64,000 nt of DNA from Macrolepiota albuminosa (GCA_027475525.1 JAMWFC010000111.1:558001-622000), one strand, 5' to 3'. Numbered from the stretch's first letter, positions 33,102 through 46,481 are shown. The notes: generated from the letters alone by a model not told the origin. Numbers and translations: made by a program.

Positions 33102-34574
33102 CACATACTGCTAGGGCATGCCATCACTCAGGGACTGTCTCCCTTGGTAGAGCATGAGGATGGTTTGCAAGGCTGCTAGCCTTGATCTTCACCCATTCTG
33201 GACTGTATCGAGAGGCCATTGCAGATTATAACATGGCAAACTTACATTTTTTGTGCTGATGAGCTGGACCAATGTCCAGCTCCACACCCCACATTTTGAG
33301 GCTGCCACTGCTGTTAACATTACTAATGCAGATGTCCTGCATGCAATGCTAGCCAATGGCATCTCTATTGAATGGGTAGATCATGCCTATACATTTAGTG
33401 TGGTCTATCTTGAAAATCATTTCTTCATGGCAAACACATCAATAGATCAGTTCCACAAAATTAACAATAAACAATATCGTCAACTAGACTATTATGGAGA
33501 GCCACCTGCCATCCAGCACTGGGATGACTGGCAAGTGCCTACTGAGGATGACATGATTTGCCTTCACATGCTTCTAGCTCATGAATATGCTCAAGGTCAT
33601 GAGTACCTTGAAAGCAGCATGTACTACCCTGTGGAAATGAATCTGAACTGTCGAGACCTCTGGCATTGCCAGTCTCAACATGGGCCATATCCACCCTCTC
33701 CAATCCACCCATCTATTCCAGTTCAGGCTCCTATAGCCTCAACGTCATTGATACCCATCGCCTCGATATCATCAGCTAACATTGACACTGAGATGAGGAT
33801 TGATCTAGCCAGTGAGTTGGCATGGTCCACCATCTGTGTAATAAGTCATAGGCAGCTCATCTTTTTTTCAATTTATACTGTCAGTTAACATCAGTGTGGT
33901 ATCTTTTGACAGATGAAAATGGACACCTTCAAGCTGTGAAGGACGTTAGTGCCTCCACATTTCAATACATCTCATTGCACTTCTCTTGCTGCCTCCTCTA
34001 ACATGTAGACTGCTTATCAGTCTCAAAGAGGAGCATGTAATGTAATATGATATAATTTATATATATAATATATATTTATTATTACATTCTACAATACTGC
34101 CTGGCTGCCTTACATAAGACAGCTAATTTTACTGTCATATGTCATAGTACTAAAATCAAATATTGATCTGGTTCTGTTGCATGATAGTAAGGCTATAATT
34201 ATTCTTGACATTGTTTCACAGAAAAACCTTGACAGATGCCATAATCCAGAAGTGCTATTTCTAGTGCTAATTATTATCTTTATTTCCAATAGGCTGAGGT
34301 GTCAAGCTTTAGCATATCTGATCTTGTTGACATCAACTTTTGTACTTCTGATGGCAGTGCCTCAACAAATAGCAGCATTTAATACTATCTCTATTCAGAA
34401 CTGATCAGAATTTGGTCTACACCACCTCTTTATAGTTGCACTAGTATTATCTTTTTATAAGCCCTGAGTCCTTGAAGTTATAAATAGCAAATGATAGTTG
34501 AGACTGTTAAGTAGAGCCTGTTATGTTGTCAAAATATCCTGAGCCCAAAAGGTAGCTTGAGTTTCCAGATTGAC

Positions 34575-34632
34575 TAATGTCAGTAGGCCTGTGTTGTCCC
34601 TTGATGCACTCAGTCCAAGCAGAAGCCTATCA
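34575..34632 (-). repeat. Relic of a Gypsy-A-type LTR end
   Basis: GTCCCTTGATGCACTCAGTC and AGAAGCCTATCA match the outer end of the Gypsy-A 5' LTR at 14848-14881. Only the last ~60 bp remain. Confidence 0.6.
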
Positions 34633-34779
34633 CAGTCACTGATTAGATCCATCTCTTGATGTGTATGGCCATCAAATATTGCTTAAAATAGTTGGATTGT
34701 GTGTGCTAAGATATCCTGAGCTGGTGCCATGCTGCCATGGCCTGCTATTGGTGTGCTGAGCCTGTGTGGAGTCCTATCA

Positions 34780-35413
34780 ACACATATGCATTGGAGAGGC
34801 CATAGAGCTTTCAAATGTTCTTCTGATAGAGGTTGGTGGCATCCATTGTGGAGCACATTATGTGAGTCAGAATAAAGTGGGTGCACTTACTACAAAGATC
34901 AACTACTACCATGATGGTGTTGTACTCATGTGCATTCAGAAGTTCTAATGTATGATGAAGTTCATGGAGGCTATGCTTTAGCATTCTGTGAGCATTGGAA
35001 GGGGATGGTGAAAATAGGTTCTGGCACCAGCAGTGCTCCTAGCAAGTGCCTCCACTTCCTGCTCTTAATAGAGGAAAGGTTCCTTGAGGGGAACCAACAT
35101 CCAGGTCCTCAGGTCATGGCACTGGCATGTCTCATACAAGGATAGTTTGAGCCTTGGTTTCATCATTGAAGCTCTTGATATTGTGAGCAATTCTCATTCT
35201 TGAAGGAAGATCCTAGTAATCAATGGCTGGAGGAACATAGAGCGGTCTAAAAATCAAAATGGGGCTATTACAAAAATTTAAGTGGGAGAATAAGAGTGAC
35301 TAAGGTCTCAGATCCAAGAATCACATCCCAAAAGGAACGGCAGGCAGTTGCGCGTAGTATCAGTTGACAAAAAAGTTGATTACTACACTGAACAAAATGG
35401 TCCACAAAGCAAG
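34780..35413. other. Boundary between TE island and host genes
   Basis: No gene, LTR end or repeat could be supported here. Short ORFs at 34766-35145 lack any recognised domain. To the right lies the 3' end of POL1. The sequence changes from CpG-poor to ordinary composition within this interval. Confidence 0.45.
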
Positions 35414-38400
35414 CTAGAGTTTGATAAGAGAAAAAATTCCACCAAGATCCACCCATCGGCGACCACATTGATCAAGGTACCGTTCAACACAATTCATCAA
35501 CGACTGGAGATATTCAGCGTTTAATTGAATCAACGCTATGAGGGTGTCTAGAGTATCACATTAATGACATCAAATAGCGTAGATAAAATTTGAGACGAAC
35601 CTTGTTCTGCCGTGGAACTGCCCTTTAAGGTCTTCATGGCGGCTTCGCCGTCAAAAAGCGATAAAAAATATCGAAGTTGATTATACAGCTGAGTGTCGGA
35701 ATACTGAAAGGGATTCAGTCATCAGAATAATTGTGGCGATCAAAGAGTCACTTACTTCAAATGCAACAGTTCCTTGACATCCGGGACGTAAACATCTGCG
35801 ACCATAGACCCCCATCATGCGTGTACGGTAGCCACAGGTACGGTCATTGCACTCTGTCCAGCCTTCATAATAGCGAGAAATAAGCGCTCGAATCTGAGTA
35901 TCAAGCTGCATCGTAAGGCTTCCTAGACTAATGGTCTTTTGGCATGCGGGGCACGAGGGACCACTAGCAAGTATGATCGATGCCTAGGTTGAGCTGTTAG
36001 TGAGTATGTCGAAAGGTAAAAAAGACTGCGTGCATTTCTGTTTTGGAGAGGTGCAAAAGGGAGTTCGCCCTTACAATGTCGGCACCTTACAATGAAAGGT
36101 TGACAGTCCTTGAAGCGCTCAGCATCCGACATCTGGGAATCGAGAGAGGAGAATGCTCGATCATCAGTTCCACCCATGGAGGTACGATATTTAGCAGGAT
36201 CTAGCCCTTAAGTAACTGTCAGTCAGCCGTAAAGCGCTTACGACAGTCGCGTACCAAGACACTCGGCCAATCGCGCTCGGTCTGTACCTTCGATAGGCTC
36301 ACACAACCGTTCAATGGGTGGAAGCACTTGGTGGGTTAAATAGTACTCGAAATCTGGAGCAGAACCAATCAAAAACTTGTTCTAGCAGCAATCTGGTATA
36401 CAAACCAATCTTGAGCCCTGAACCAGCCCTCCGAACCTCATCAGGGTGCTTTGCTCGCTCAGCCTGTCCGGTTTTCGTCATTTCCTTGCCTTCTTCGAGG
36501 CAGAAAACGTATGGAATGACATCTCCAGCGCGTGAAGTTCCACCTTTCGCCTTCATACGCAAGGCAACCTGTACGTGGGGTTGACTCTTTGCATCGGGAT
36601 AATCTTCTGGCGCTTTGCCGAGACGCTGTTGACATGATTCAGTTAAAATTGATGCGTTAGGAGCAGAACACGCCAACTTTGAAGATAATGAAGTCGTCAA
36701 TCTTGATTTTGCCCTCCCGGACATTGCCACTGACGGTTTGCAGGTATTCGTGTATATTTTCAATAACGTTTTCTGTGGCTTCTCCTGACAAGATCTGATT
36801 CAAGACATATCTGAAATACATCAAAATACTTATTGGGAACGACGGGATAGAAAGACTCACTGTGAAACATTCTTGGACAAAGCAGAATACTCTCGACGCT
36901 TCATATCAAGACCCTTAACCTCTGTAGAAGTCCGTGATCCATCCTCCACTTTGATGGCCGCATACTTCTTTTTCTGTAGTAGTAGAAGGCGCTGGAAGAC
37001 TCCGTCAAGGTCAATCTCAAGGAGCTTATAGCGTTCGTTAACAGCTTTTTTGAACTCGGCCGAGATGCGAAGGGCTTCCGAAAGTTCGGTTACATTTGAG
37101 TTGACGAAAACCGAGTCTGTGTCTCCGTACACAACCTGGGGCAAAATAAGTATTGATTGCAGCAGATACGAATCGCCTCACATCTAACTCCATACTCTCG
37201 GCCAGCTCCCTCGTATGTGTCAGAATCTCACGACCCTTGAAGGTGGTAAGAGCGGCAAGCGGTCGAGCATAGAATCGTGAGTATTCGAATCCAAGACAAC
37301 CATACATGCTGTTTGCGGTGAGTTTTAACGCTTGCTGTTTTATATCCCACTGTGGCAACATCAGATACTGACACTTTCATACAAATAAGGACACACTTGG
37401 AGAAGCTGCGCGGGACTGGCTGTCTTGTCCTTCATCAGGGACTTCACTTGACGACGTCGATTCACAAGGGTCGCAATAAGTCGTGGCAGAACTCCTTGTG
37501 GCACATCTGATGATGGTGGTTCTGGGATGATTTCCTCACCGTTCTAAAGACGATTGAAAAGCAACGTGAACATAACGAAGACCATCAAAGCCAAAAGGAA
37601 GTAACCTCATTGTCGTCGACACTCTCTACCGTTGTGAAGTCGATGTTATACTCCTGGATGATACTCGGATACAGCGAATTGAAGTCCATCACCAAGACGA
37701 AGCGGTCCCATAGACCTCTCTTGGGCTCAAAGACAAGACCACCTTTGTATTTGTCACGCTTTCCGTTGGTTGTCTTCGTACCTTCGGGGTCATCATCCTG
37801 GAACTCCCGTTTCAGACCGGCGGTTGCTCTCTTGCCCCATGTTTTGTCAGGACAGATGTACTTGAGTCTATGGAATTCGTGAAGTAGAATGTACTCGTTG
37901 CGCTCAGCACGACCTCCGTTAAGGGTCTTATTCCTGTAGGCCTCTTTAGAATGATGAAAGAAGAACGCTGCAAGCCGAATTCACCAGGCATTGCCGGCTA
38001 GGTTGGTCAGCTGTCTTGTCAAAGGCAAAATCTGGACTTTCGACGCAATAGCCATTTGATAATGAGCGTCAAGCTCACAGTGACGCACAAAGGTAAGTAG
38101 ACGGTTTGAGGTGCTTAAGCTTCCATCAAAATAACTTGCTGTATCGTCGGGGTCGATATCTTGCCTGTCACTCCGAAGGTGAGTTTTACACATCTCGGTC
38201 ATTGACCACGTCGTTGAAGAGATCATGCTCTTAAATCCGTTGTTTGTTAGTGACAAGATGAATAAATAATAAAAAGATGTACCTTGGCACCGTCACTGGC
38301 AAGATCGCACAGCATGCGCCCACTCAGAAATTTCAAGTTGGACCCCTGCTTACCAATATTGGGCCATCGCGAGCGTCGGAAGCGTCCTATGCGTGACCAG

Positions 38401-40673
38401 TGGTCCACCTTGAGATCTCGCATTCGATGGAGTAGGACATCAAGGGAAACGCCCAGGAACTCATGGCCAATGATGACATCGGGATCAGCTTTATGAAGGG
38501 TCACTAATCACGGGATCAGCCCGACACTAAAACAGGAAAACAAAGATATATTTACTGAGTAGACTGCTAAGCAGCATACGCTCGTTCTTAATTGGTAATA
38601 TGAAGCCTTTACTATTCTCTCTTGCCTGTGTTTCGAAGTTCAACGGAAACCGATCTAGAGGACGAACAAACGTGTGGACTGTGCATGGAAGTTGCTCTGG
38701 AGGTGTGGCGTCGTCAATATTTACTGTCAAGCCTTGGTAAACTAGCTGGAATCAAACGCTGAAAAGACAAACGAACAGTGATGCCAGATACGAGCAGTCG
38801 CACAGACAACTTCCCGCTTGTTCTCCTGGTGGTTTACAATGGTCCGTACACTTAAGCTGACAACTGTCAAAGGAGGTGTTTCCCTTGGAGCATCATGATC
38901 TGTTTCCAAGAAGGGATTGATGTCTTTGGGATCAGATACGGTGGCTTCCAATTTACACCAAGAGACCTAAGAAAATGTCGGTGAAAAAAAAAATAGAACG
39001 GCAGTTTACTGACACCTTTGTTATCAATGCATGGGTTTTTGATTTTCAACCAGCAAGGACCCATAATCTTTCGCTTCAAGACGAGTAATTCGAAGGCACT
39101 GGTGTTGGTTCCAAGTATCTGTGCAATATTTGGGCTGCAAGCATTCGATGGTATTTGAGGGTCTTCAGAATAGTGAGGGATGTGATATTTAATCATATAT
39201 ACAGCTTACCAGCAAATCCGTAGACAACTTTCAACCACTGGCTTTCCCCACGTGGTACTTCCTTCTCACCGAAAGCATACTTGCGCTTAACGAACTTGCC
39301 TCTCCAGGACTTGACCCCAATCTGCTTCCGTATCATCTCAAAATCAGCGTGAACATCTTGAGGACTTGGCATAATGTCTGTTTCGTGCATGTTACCTTCT
39401 TCATCTCCTTCGACGCGTCTTTCACGTGGCAATACGAAAAGGTTCCTCTCAACACCTTCCACCGTTACGCAACATGAGACCCATGCCCCTGAATTCTTAT
39501 CCTTCAGTTTTCCCACAAAGTACAGTTTTCCTTCGTGCTCAAGGTAGTCAAGCCAGAAAAATCGCAATGAACCGTCCGTTTCAAGAGCAGAGATATTGCT
39601 ACTAGATGATGGCGTGGTTGCAGACGCGAGCGGCCCAAGTGTGTCAGCTTCAGAATTGACGGTGAGTGAGTCGTAGACTGAAAGCCACGATGGCTTCATA
39701 TCAAGATCGGCAGCAGGTAGTGACTTCTCGGTAAGCTTGATCTCCTTTGGCTCGACCTTTATCGACGTTTCAACATCCAAATCTTCGTCATCAACGCCCA
39801 TAAAAGCATCCATGTCAACATCTTCAAGCGAGGTGTCAGATACAGGATCCAAATCACTGACAACGTCAAGCGAGGCAAGCCTCTCTATAATTGGAGTGTT
39901 TTCACCATTGGTCGTCCTAAATTTCTTTTTCGGGCTCATGCAGTCGTCACTTTGAGGTTCTGAAATACCATTGTCAAGGCATCCATCAGACGATATATCT
40001 TCATATGAAGATTTCCTGCGCAATTCAGAGCGAAAAGGCGAAGATGAGTTAGAAACGCCGTATTCATGTGATTGTTTACGTTTCCGAGACATCATGCTCA
40101 CGATGGCAGAGGATGGCGTGGTGACAGAATCCATGTCACCCAGCAGGGAGTTCATAAAGTCGTCCTCTTCAGCTTCAGACACCTTTGGTCGATACGCGCT
40201 GATGGATGGAACAGCAACGATTGAAGGCTCCTTCTGTCTTGGCCTACCTTTCTGCGCGTCGGTCTTGGCTTTCTTCTTTGCTAGATCTCATATTTGACAC
40301 AGGTTTGAAGTACAATAAGAGAAAAACACGTACGTTTAGTTTTTGTTGGAGCTCCTTCTTCCGAATCATATTCGCTGTCGCGTCCACCTGTCCAATCATC
40401 CATGCCATTGTCCGTGTAACCTGCCACTCCGTCATCGACTACAAAATCGTCTTGCTGCAACCTTCCTCTCACAATACTTCTATATTGATCTTCCGTAACT
40501 TCGTCATATAGTTCTACGTCTTCTTCCTGGCCAATGTTAGTCATACATGACGAAGACGCGTCTCAGGACAGAGAAATCCATACCTTGAACGTGCGTTTTC
40601 CACCTTCACGAGCTCTTTTGTACTCTGCGAGCTTATCTAGTTTAGTTTTCTCGCGTCGGGACCGTTCAGACAT
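35414..40673 (-). CDS. POL1: DNA polymerase alpha catalytic subunit
   Basis: Family B replicative polymerase that extends the RNA primers made by its associated primase at origins and on the lagging strand; nuclear. The N-terminus [20 protein letters not shown], followed by an acidic region ([15 protein letters not shown]), is the polymerase-alpha N-terminal motif. Downstream are motif [15 protein letters not shown] (near 37640-37690), motif [14 protein letters not shown] (near 37290-37325), motif C YGDTDSVF (near 37106-37130) and the C-terminal zinc/Fe-S modules (CRHCKGEL near 36090; CNDRTCGY and CLRPGC near 35800-35860). The last exon ends GGIFSLIKL with TAG at 35414-35416. There are many introns of about 45-60 nt, and exon joins were only partly traced. 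The start at 40673 is chosen because homology begins there; the frame is open 40 codons upstream. Confidence 0.93.
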
Positions 40674-40829
40674 TTGAGACGACGCGTAGCTGATAAGTGG
40701 CGTTCCAGAGTGCCAAACAACACATGCATAAAAACCACGTGATGATGGCCAGCCAAGCTTCGACCACAATAACAACAAAAATCCATGATTCAAATTGGAT
40801 CAAGGTAAACCATACAATATCTACTCCAC

Positions 40830-42463
40830 TCACTCCTCCGCTTCCTCCCGGAGCAATTCAGATTCCATGATTGCCTTAATCATTTCTGAACCCAACTTGT
40901 TTGCCTCTTCAAAGCGCCCTTCAAAGAACAACCTCGTCTCTTCAAATCTCTTTTGGTAAAGATCAAAGTTCCCAAAACTGACGCATTGGCTCCAGCCCCT
41001 GGCAGCAACCACGAACTCGAGGTCATCTGAGCGATGCCAGTTGTCAAACAAGCCGGACTGGATGGCACTACCAAGCAGGGATGGCGAGAGAAAAAGATGC
41101 TCCGCAACACCAAGGAATAGTCTGAATATCGGCGTCGCTGCCAATGCAAGGTGTTCATAAGGATTAATTCCAAGATGTGCCCAACAGTCTACCATGGCGA
41201 GGAGGGAAAGATGAGAGTTGGGACGGTACTTTGACGGCGGCGCAAGACCAAACAATGCCTCCGAAGGCGAAGGTGGGACTGAGTCCGGCATTTTGCCAAG
41301 GCTAAAACGATCCAAGATTTCTTGGGACAGTAGTATTGGTTTTTGCTCCTTCTTGCCTGTACTTCGATGCCCAAAGACGACTTCACGGCCCCACTCGATG
41401 CGCTTTCGGAGTTTTACCTCCTCGTCGACTGCACCACTACCACCTGAGAGCATGAGCTTGAAAAGCTCTGTCGCGCTTTTGGCGTATTGTTTTATCTGTG
41501 AACGCGCGCTGGGATTAAGGATAGCGAGACCAGCATAAACATGCCATAGGTTTGAGTAAATTCGCAGAACAAGATTGACTTTGGCAGTTTCAATACCTCC
41601 TACATAGAGTCCTTGCTCCCAAGGGTAAGACGAGGCAGAAGCCCAGGCTGTTCCCATACTTGCGAAGAGGATGATAAATGAGAGGTGGAGCTTGGAGATA
41701 TGGATGTATCAATCACCTTAAGAAAGCAGCGTGTGTGACAGCTTGAGTATTGGCAGTGACAAGATCGTGTTCTTCATAAGAAAGGTAGACATAACGTGAG
41801 CGAAAGCAACTCAAGATGTTTTCCACCAAAGCAAGAGCTTCCGGAGGAGCTCGATGTCTGATAAGAACCTGGTTGAGACAAAAAAAAATGGAGTTGGATA
41901 TTTACTATGTTCTTTCTGATACTCACAAGCGGCTGCCCGACGGGGTTGACGTTTGGCCCATGCAAAGAATGGCATGAGACAATGTGAACATCTGACGGGA
42001 GGTATTTTTCAAAAGCCTCCCTCTCCGGCGCTTTAACGGACGTCTGGCCAGCTACGACGGCTCCCACCTTTGTTGCTTGACGTGCCATTGGTCCAAGGTT
42101 CTTCAAGATCAATGGTGGGACGTACATGGCCCATACTGCCGCACCACCTCATCAATGTTCTTCGCCTCAACTGAATACATGATGAAGTCTGACGATCGAG
42201 ATACAGCATGTCCGTCTGGAAGAGGTGTGATATTGGGATCGTCAGCATAATCGCATATAAGATCTGCGTGCTTAGAAGGTAGGTCGCAAACATTGATTCT
42301 ACACGATGAGCCTCACAAAAGATCAGATCAACAGGGCTCACTTTAACCAGCCTGCCTCGGAGAGGAGATTCGCATACATTCTACCCATAACGCCCATACC
42401 AATGATCCCAATTGTTGGTTGAGCATCACGCGGCTTGGACGGAGAAACATTGGCGTCAATCAT
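40830..42463 (-). CDS. TYR1: Prephenate dehydrogenase (NADP+)
   Basis: Converts prephenate to 4-hydroxyphenylpyruvate in tyrosine synthesis; cytosolic. The Rossmann start GIIGMGVMGRMYANLL lies close to the N-terminus (start MIDANVSPSKP at 42463). It is followed by DLICDYADDPNI-like and MYSVEAKNIDEVV segments, VGAVVAGQTSVKAPE, HIVSCHSLHGPNVNPVGQPL (substrate-binding histidine region), YVYLSYEEHDLVTANTQAVTHAAF and the C-terminal helical domain to TGA/TAA at 40830. At least three short introns (near 42340, 41900 and 41680). The last exon (40830-41657) is large. Only 118 bp separate it from the UTP7 stop, and it lies 157 bp from the POL1 start. No fused ACT domain was seen. Confidence 0.9.
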
Positions 42464-42580
42464 GGATGGTACACGAAACGTATTCGTCACGAATTGTGAC
42501 AGTAACGGTGCCGTAAATCTTACTTGCAACTCATGGCTGAGAATGGATAGCACAGAAGACTAAATATTCTTGCAATATCC

Positions 42581-44602
42581 TCAAGAGGGAGCATGCTTGA
42601 ATCTATCTAAAGCAGATGCTTTGCGCGGCTCCTCTCCAGCACTCTTCGCCTCCATGCGTGCTCTTACCTTCTCTTCTCTCTGTTTCTCCAGCTTTTTCCG
42701 AATTGCCACCTGTAGATATATACCAGTTAGAGATATGTAACTCCGATAAGATAGATATGTACCGTAGCAGGATCTATGACGTTTTTTCGGTGTTTTCGAA
42801 GATATCTGTAACTCGTGAGCATCGTGAGGGAGAGAAGGTTATATACAAACCGTTTGAGGCTTTTGCCCTTTCCACGCTGCCTTCGCCGTTCTCTTTCCTC
42901 TCTTGAGACTTTCTTCCCATTACCATCTACTTCATCCTCGCTGTTCTCCTCCGTCTCGTCTACCTTGCCGGACGCTTTCAGTCTTTCAAGACGTGACATT
43001 CGCGCAAATGGAATGTCTGCAGGTTTTCCATCAGCAGTCGTTGTCAGTTTTGATGGAGGGGCCAATGAGCCCACGAACTCAGGATCGAGGGTGATCAAGT
43101 CTGGTTGGATCTATGATAGCGTTCGAAGGTATATCTCATCCATAGAAATTCGACTGGATCAAAATGGGACAGACCTTGTCAAGAAGTGCCTTAACTTCCT
43201 TTTCCCGTCGAGCCCTCTTGTTTTCAAAGGGATCAGCTTCAGAGCTATCAAAGTTAGGCTCCCCAGCACCGGGGACTATGATGCTCGAGAGTCCCGCGGC
43301 ATGGCCTATAGTAAGAATATCCTGGAACGGGGCGAAGCGTACCGAAGTTAGTGGTCGGTTTGGAATTGGGTGCGTTAAATAAATCGGGGGTGAGGTACTT
43401 GTGTGCATCGGCGTTTGTATCGAGGGTCGAGTGTAGATCTTCAGAATGCATTAGCATTAGCAATATGGGGATTTTGCATATAGATCACACTCACGTTGAC
43501 GCAACCTCCACTAGCCACAGCCAGAGCCCCCTTCGCGCTCCACTCTAATTCAACATCACTCCCACTCCGTAGAGTCCAATCTCTCACAGCACCTTTCCAA
43601 TTCCTGCAGTCCCAAACCTTTACAGTCCCATCCCTACCTGCCGTCGCCATATATCTTCCACCCTGGCTGGGATCAACAGCAACGCTCAGTACAGGCCCCA
43701 TGTGCGCCAAAAGCTGCACAGCAGGATGAGGAAGATTTGGTGTCCAGAGGGTTACACAACCATTTTGATGCCCTAAATGGATCACAGCATTATGTAGATT
43801 TTGTGTCATGGCGGTACATACGCCGAGCTTCGTCCGATATTCGACAAGGAGCTGACCGGTAGATGTATCTTGATATTTAAGATAACCAGAGTTACCCTTC
43901 AAGGCTAAAAATCAGGACTTGTGCATCGAGGATAGAATAGAGGCTCACGACACTAGCGAGTAACCAATGGTAAGGTAGAAATTCGAGCCGAGTAGGTTCT
44001 ATATGAGACTTGAGACAATGAAGTTCAACACCGTCTCGGTCATAGATGAAAACATATTTCTTTTGTGCTACAGCATAATGGGATTGATCATGGAGGAAAC
44101 TAAGCTGAGATCATGACTTGATTATCCAAAAGCTGATAGAAAAAACGTACGTGATGTCTCTACATGTTTCCTGGAGTTGGAGCTCAGAGTGTAGTGTCCC
44201 TGTCATCCAGTCAAAGGTCGCAACATGTCCAGTTCGTCCGACAATTGCAAGATGCCTGATAAATGTCGGAAGAAAGTGGGAAAAGAAAAAGCTAATTGCG
44301 CACCGGCCATTTCTAGTATATCTCGACCGATACGGCCCACCATCAAGCTTCCACTCTCTTCGACCTCTCGCTGCTTCCTGTCCTGCCCCTTGCACAATCT
44401 CATCTTGTCCTATTCTCCATGTCCGCTCCATTTCTCCCTCAACTTCTATCTTCCCCGCCTCATTTACTAATAACATCTCTGCATCATCCTGAAGGGCCTT
44501 GGCGCGACTTGCCTGAGCTGCATGTCGATTGAGCTCTGTGCGAAGTTTCTTATTGGCAATGTGCGAGTAACTGGAGTCTACGACTGAAGGCTTCTTGGCC
44601 AT
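42581..44602 (-). CDS. UTP7: SSU processome WD40 protein Utp7 (BING4/WDR46)
   Basis: Nucleolar WD40 protein of the U3 small-subunit processome, needed for 18S rRNA processing. The start MAKKPSVVDSSYSHIANKKL at 44602 is followed by a charged helix and WD repeats (HLAIVGRTGHVATFDWMTG, HLGHQNGCVTLWTPN, YMATAGRDGTVKVWDCRNW). The BING4 C-terminal hallmark VPGAGEPNFDSSEADPFENK lies near 43210-43275, and the basic tail (RERRRQRGKGKSLKRYLRK, then VAIRKKLEKQREEKVRARM) ends HAPS with TGA at 42581-42583. About seven short introns. Order and motif set match the family well. Confidence 0.92.
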
Positions 44603-45023
44603 TTAAAGAAACGAAGACGTTATGAAAAATACATATAGAAGTTGGCCTGAAAAGATGTCACATCGGTCACTAACTGTGTGACCTCTGATTGTCTACGCCG
44701 TAAGCTCGGTTGGAGTTCTCGTGCGCCTCAGGGAGCCATCTTCGTGTACAAGGACATTCCTTTGGGTTCACCAAAAGTCTTCTTTGGTTCCCCGTTAAGG
44801 CTACTCTTTCACCCCAAAAGACACTCACATCTTCCATTCCTTATTCGGGATTGCGCCTCAACAAAGTTCAGCGCACCAAGGCGCAGACTGCTTTCTCACA
44901 TTTTTCTCCCGCTATTTCCTCAGGAAAACCGGTGCCCGTGGAAGTCTCTCCGAGAAACGCGAGATATCAGCTGGATTTTGCAAATATTTCTATCATCCTC
45001 ATTTCCTTGACATACATATGCAA
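44603..45023. other. Intergenic region COQ1-UTP7
   Basis: 421 bp between the COQ1 stop and the UTP7 start, both on the minus strand. It must hold the UTP7 promoter and the COQ1 terminator. Pyrimidine tracts are present but no clear TATA box. ORFs here are shadows. Confidence 0.5.
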
Positions 45024-46481
45024 TCACGACCTTCTCTGGGTGACGCGATCCGCGAGCGTCTCTAAAGCGCTCTTTGCGTCGCTCTCTGGTAGCTGCTCTA
45101 ATACTTCCTTCGCCTTGTCTGCGTACTTCTGCGCTAGTTCTCGTGTCCGCTGAAGAGCCGAAGAACGCGCCACAAGATTGCGGGCCTAACTCATCATCAA
45201 AGATTAAAAGGATCACTCTACGAGTACACACAGTGATGAATATCCATACCTTTTCAACATCTCCCTGACCCTGAAATTTACGGCGAATTAGTACACCCAT
45301 GTCAGGATGCTCCTCCCATGCATAAAGTGCTGGACCTGTGGTCAACCCCAGCTGCAGATCTGCCCCTCCTGGTTTGCCAAGTGCTGCGGTGGCTGAATCG
45401 TAGTCCAGAATGTCATCTACCAGCTGATATGTCCTGGGTTAGACTCAGTGTACTCTTTGTACAGACACGGATTTACTTGGAAAGCGATACCAAGATTCCG
45501 CCCGTAAGCGTATGCAATCTCCCGCCAAATGTCACCCTCTTTGCATCCGCCGAGTGTGACTGCCGCACGTGCACCCTTCGCCATTAGGCTTGCCGTCTTT
45601 AAGTATGTCTTTTGAAGGTAGATATTCCACGCATCCTGTATCTTTGTCAAGTGTTCGCCCTGGGAATCCGTCGGCTTCACTGACCCCCCCGTCTCTACGG
45701 CCTTGGTCTGCAAAATCTCGCCCTCCACAAGGTTGGAGAGAATACTGGCAATCAGATCTGTTACCTCAGCATCTCCCAGACGTGAGAGAGCTGCGGACGC
45801 TCGACCTAACACGAAGTTCCCTCCCAATATCGAGAATTTGTTGCCGAACGCAGCAGGTGCACTAGGCTGACCACGCCGCAAAGCAGACTCGTCAATAACA
45901 TCATCATGCAGAAGTGACGCCGTGTGCATCATTTCTACAATTTGCGCGAGTCTCTTTTGAGTTGGAAGAACATATTCCGCATCATATAGCTTGGGCTCAT
46001 GTGTCGATGGATGTACATGACGGTGTGGTGGCGAAGGACGGTTCGGGGCTCGAGGACGGAGTATAAAAGGAGAGGGGTTGAATAGAGCGGTGCTGGTGGG
46101 TTTGCTTGGATTCCAGTCATTCAAGATATCAGGTCGCGTAAGTGGCCAGTCAAGCTCGTCGGCATGGCCTCCCGCGCCATTGGTTTGAGCTTCCCAGAGT
46201 TTGTGTTCCCAGTGTGTACCAAGGCCATTTGTAGCACGAGAGAACAAGAGAACAATGATTGGTCGGATTTGTTTTGAAGGGTGAAGGAAATAGTAACGCG
46301 TTATTTCGCTGAGACGTGGATGGCCAGAGTCAAGGAGAGAGAGGAGGGATTGGCGAAGCTCAGCAATCTGGGGGGCAAGGAGGGAAAAGGGATCCAAAGT
46401 TGATTTAGCGGGAAGTGGGGAACTGTAGTGGCGTGACCTAGTTGGCGCTAGAATGCGCGTAAAATTCGTCCATCGCCGCAT
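45024..46481 (-). CDS. COQ1: Trans-polyprenyl diphosphate synthase for ubiquinone side chain
   Basis: Makes the long polyprenyl tail of ubiquinone in mitochondria. Exons 46481-45477, 45423-45250 and 45185-45024 join in frame to 446 residues. The N-terminus RRWTNFTRILAPTRSRHYSS is Arg/Ser-rich and fits a mitochondrial targeting peptide. The family motifs are first aspartate-rich LLHDDVIDES (near 45885-45915), GNKFSILGGNF, EGEILQ, and second aspartate-rich LVDDILDYDSA, which spans the first intron junction (45423). The insert between the N-terminal helices and the first motif is Pro/His-rich and longer than usual. Divergent with BRF1 across about 260 bp. Confidence 0.95.

Larger units (their letters stand above)
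30640..33892 (+). pseudogene. Unidentified decayed gene interrupted by a solo LTR
   Basis: Before the insertion, one plus-strand frame can be followed through ORFs at 30715-30903, 31024-31239 and 31444-31929, separated only by TGA/TAG stops of the C-to-T type. Recognisable stretches include EKFIPTLSELHDELVKV, MNIVFMSDKVIVAKTCEDKK and GRPFFTLTRFDSKGVCFTF. After the solo LTR (31994-33101) the ORF at 33253-33888 continues (ISIEWVDHAYTFSVVYLENH; PAIQHWDDWQVPTEDDM). I do not recognise the family. Whether the two parts were one gene is inferred from their adjacency. Confidence 0.45.
30360..34779 (+). mobile_element. Possible short-LTR, non-autonomous unit
   Basis: Similar ~140-150 bp sequences lie at 30360-30510 and 34640-34779. 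Both start TGATTAGATCCAT and end GTCCTATCA, in the same orientation and with TGAT/ATCA ends like the Gypsy-A/B LTRs. The 4.1 kb between them holds an unidentified decayed gene and a nested solo LTR, but no pol motifs. No target duplication was found (ATTAC versus ACACA), so this may be two independent relics. Confidence 0.35.
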
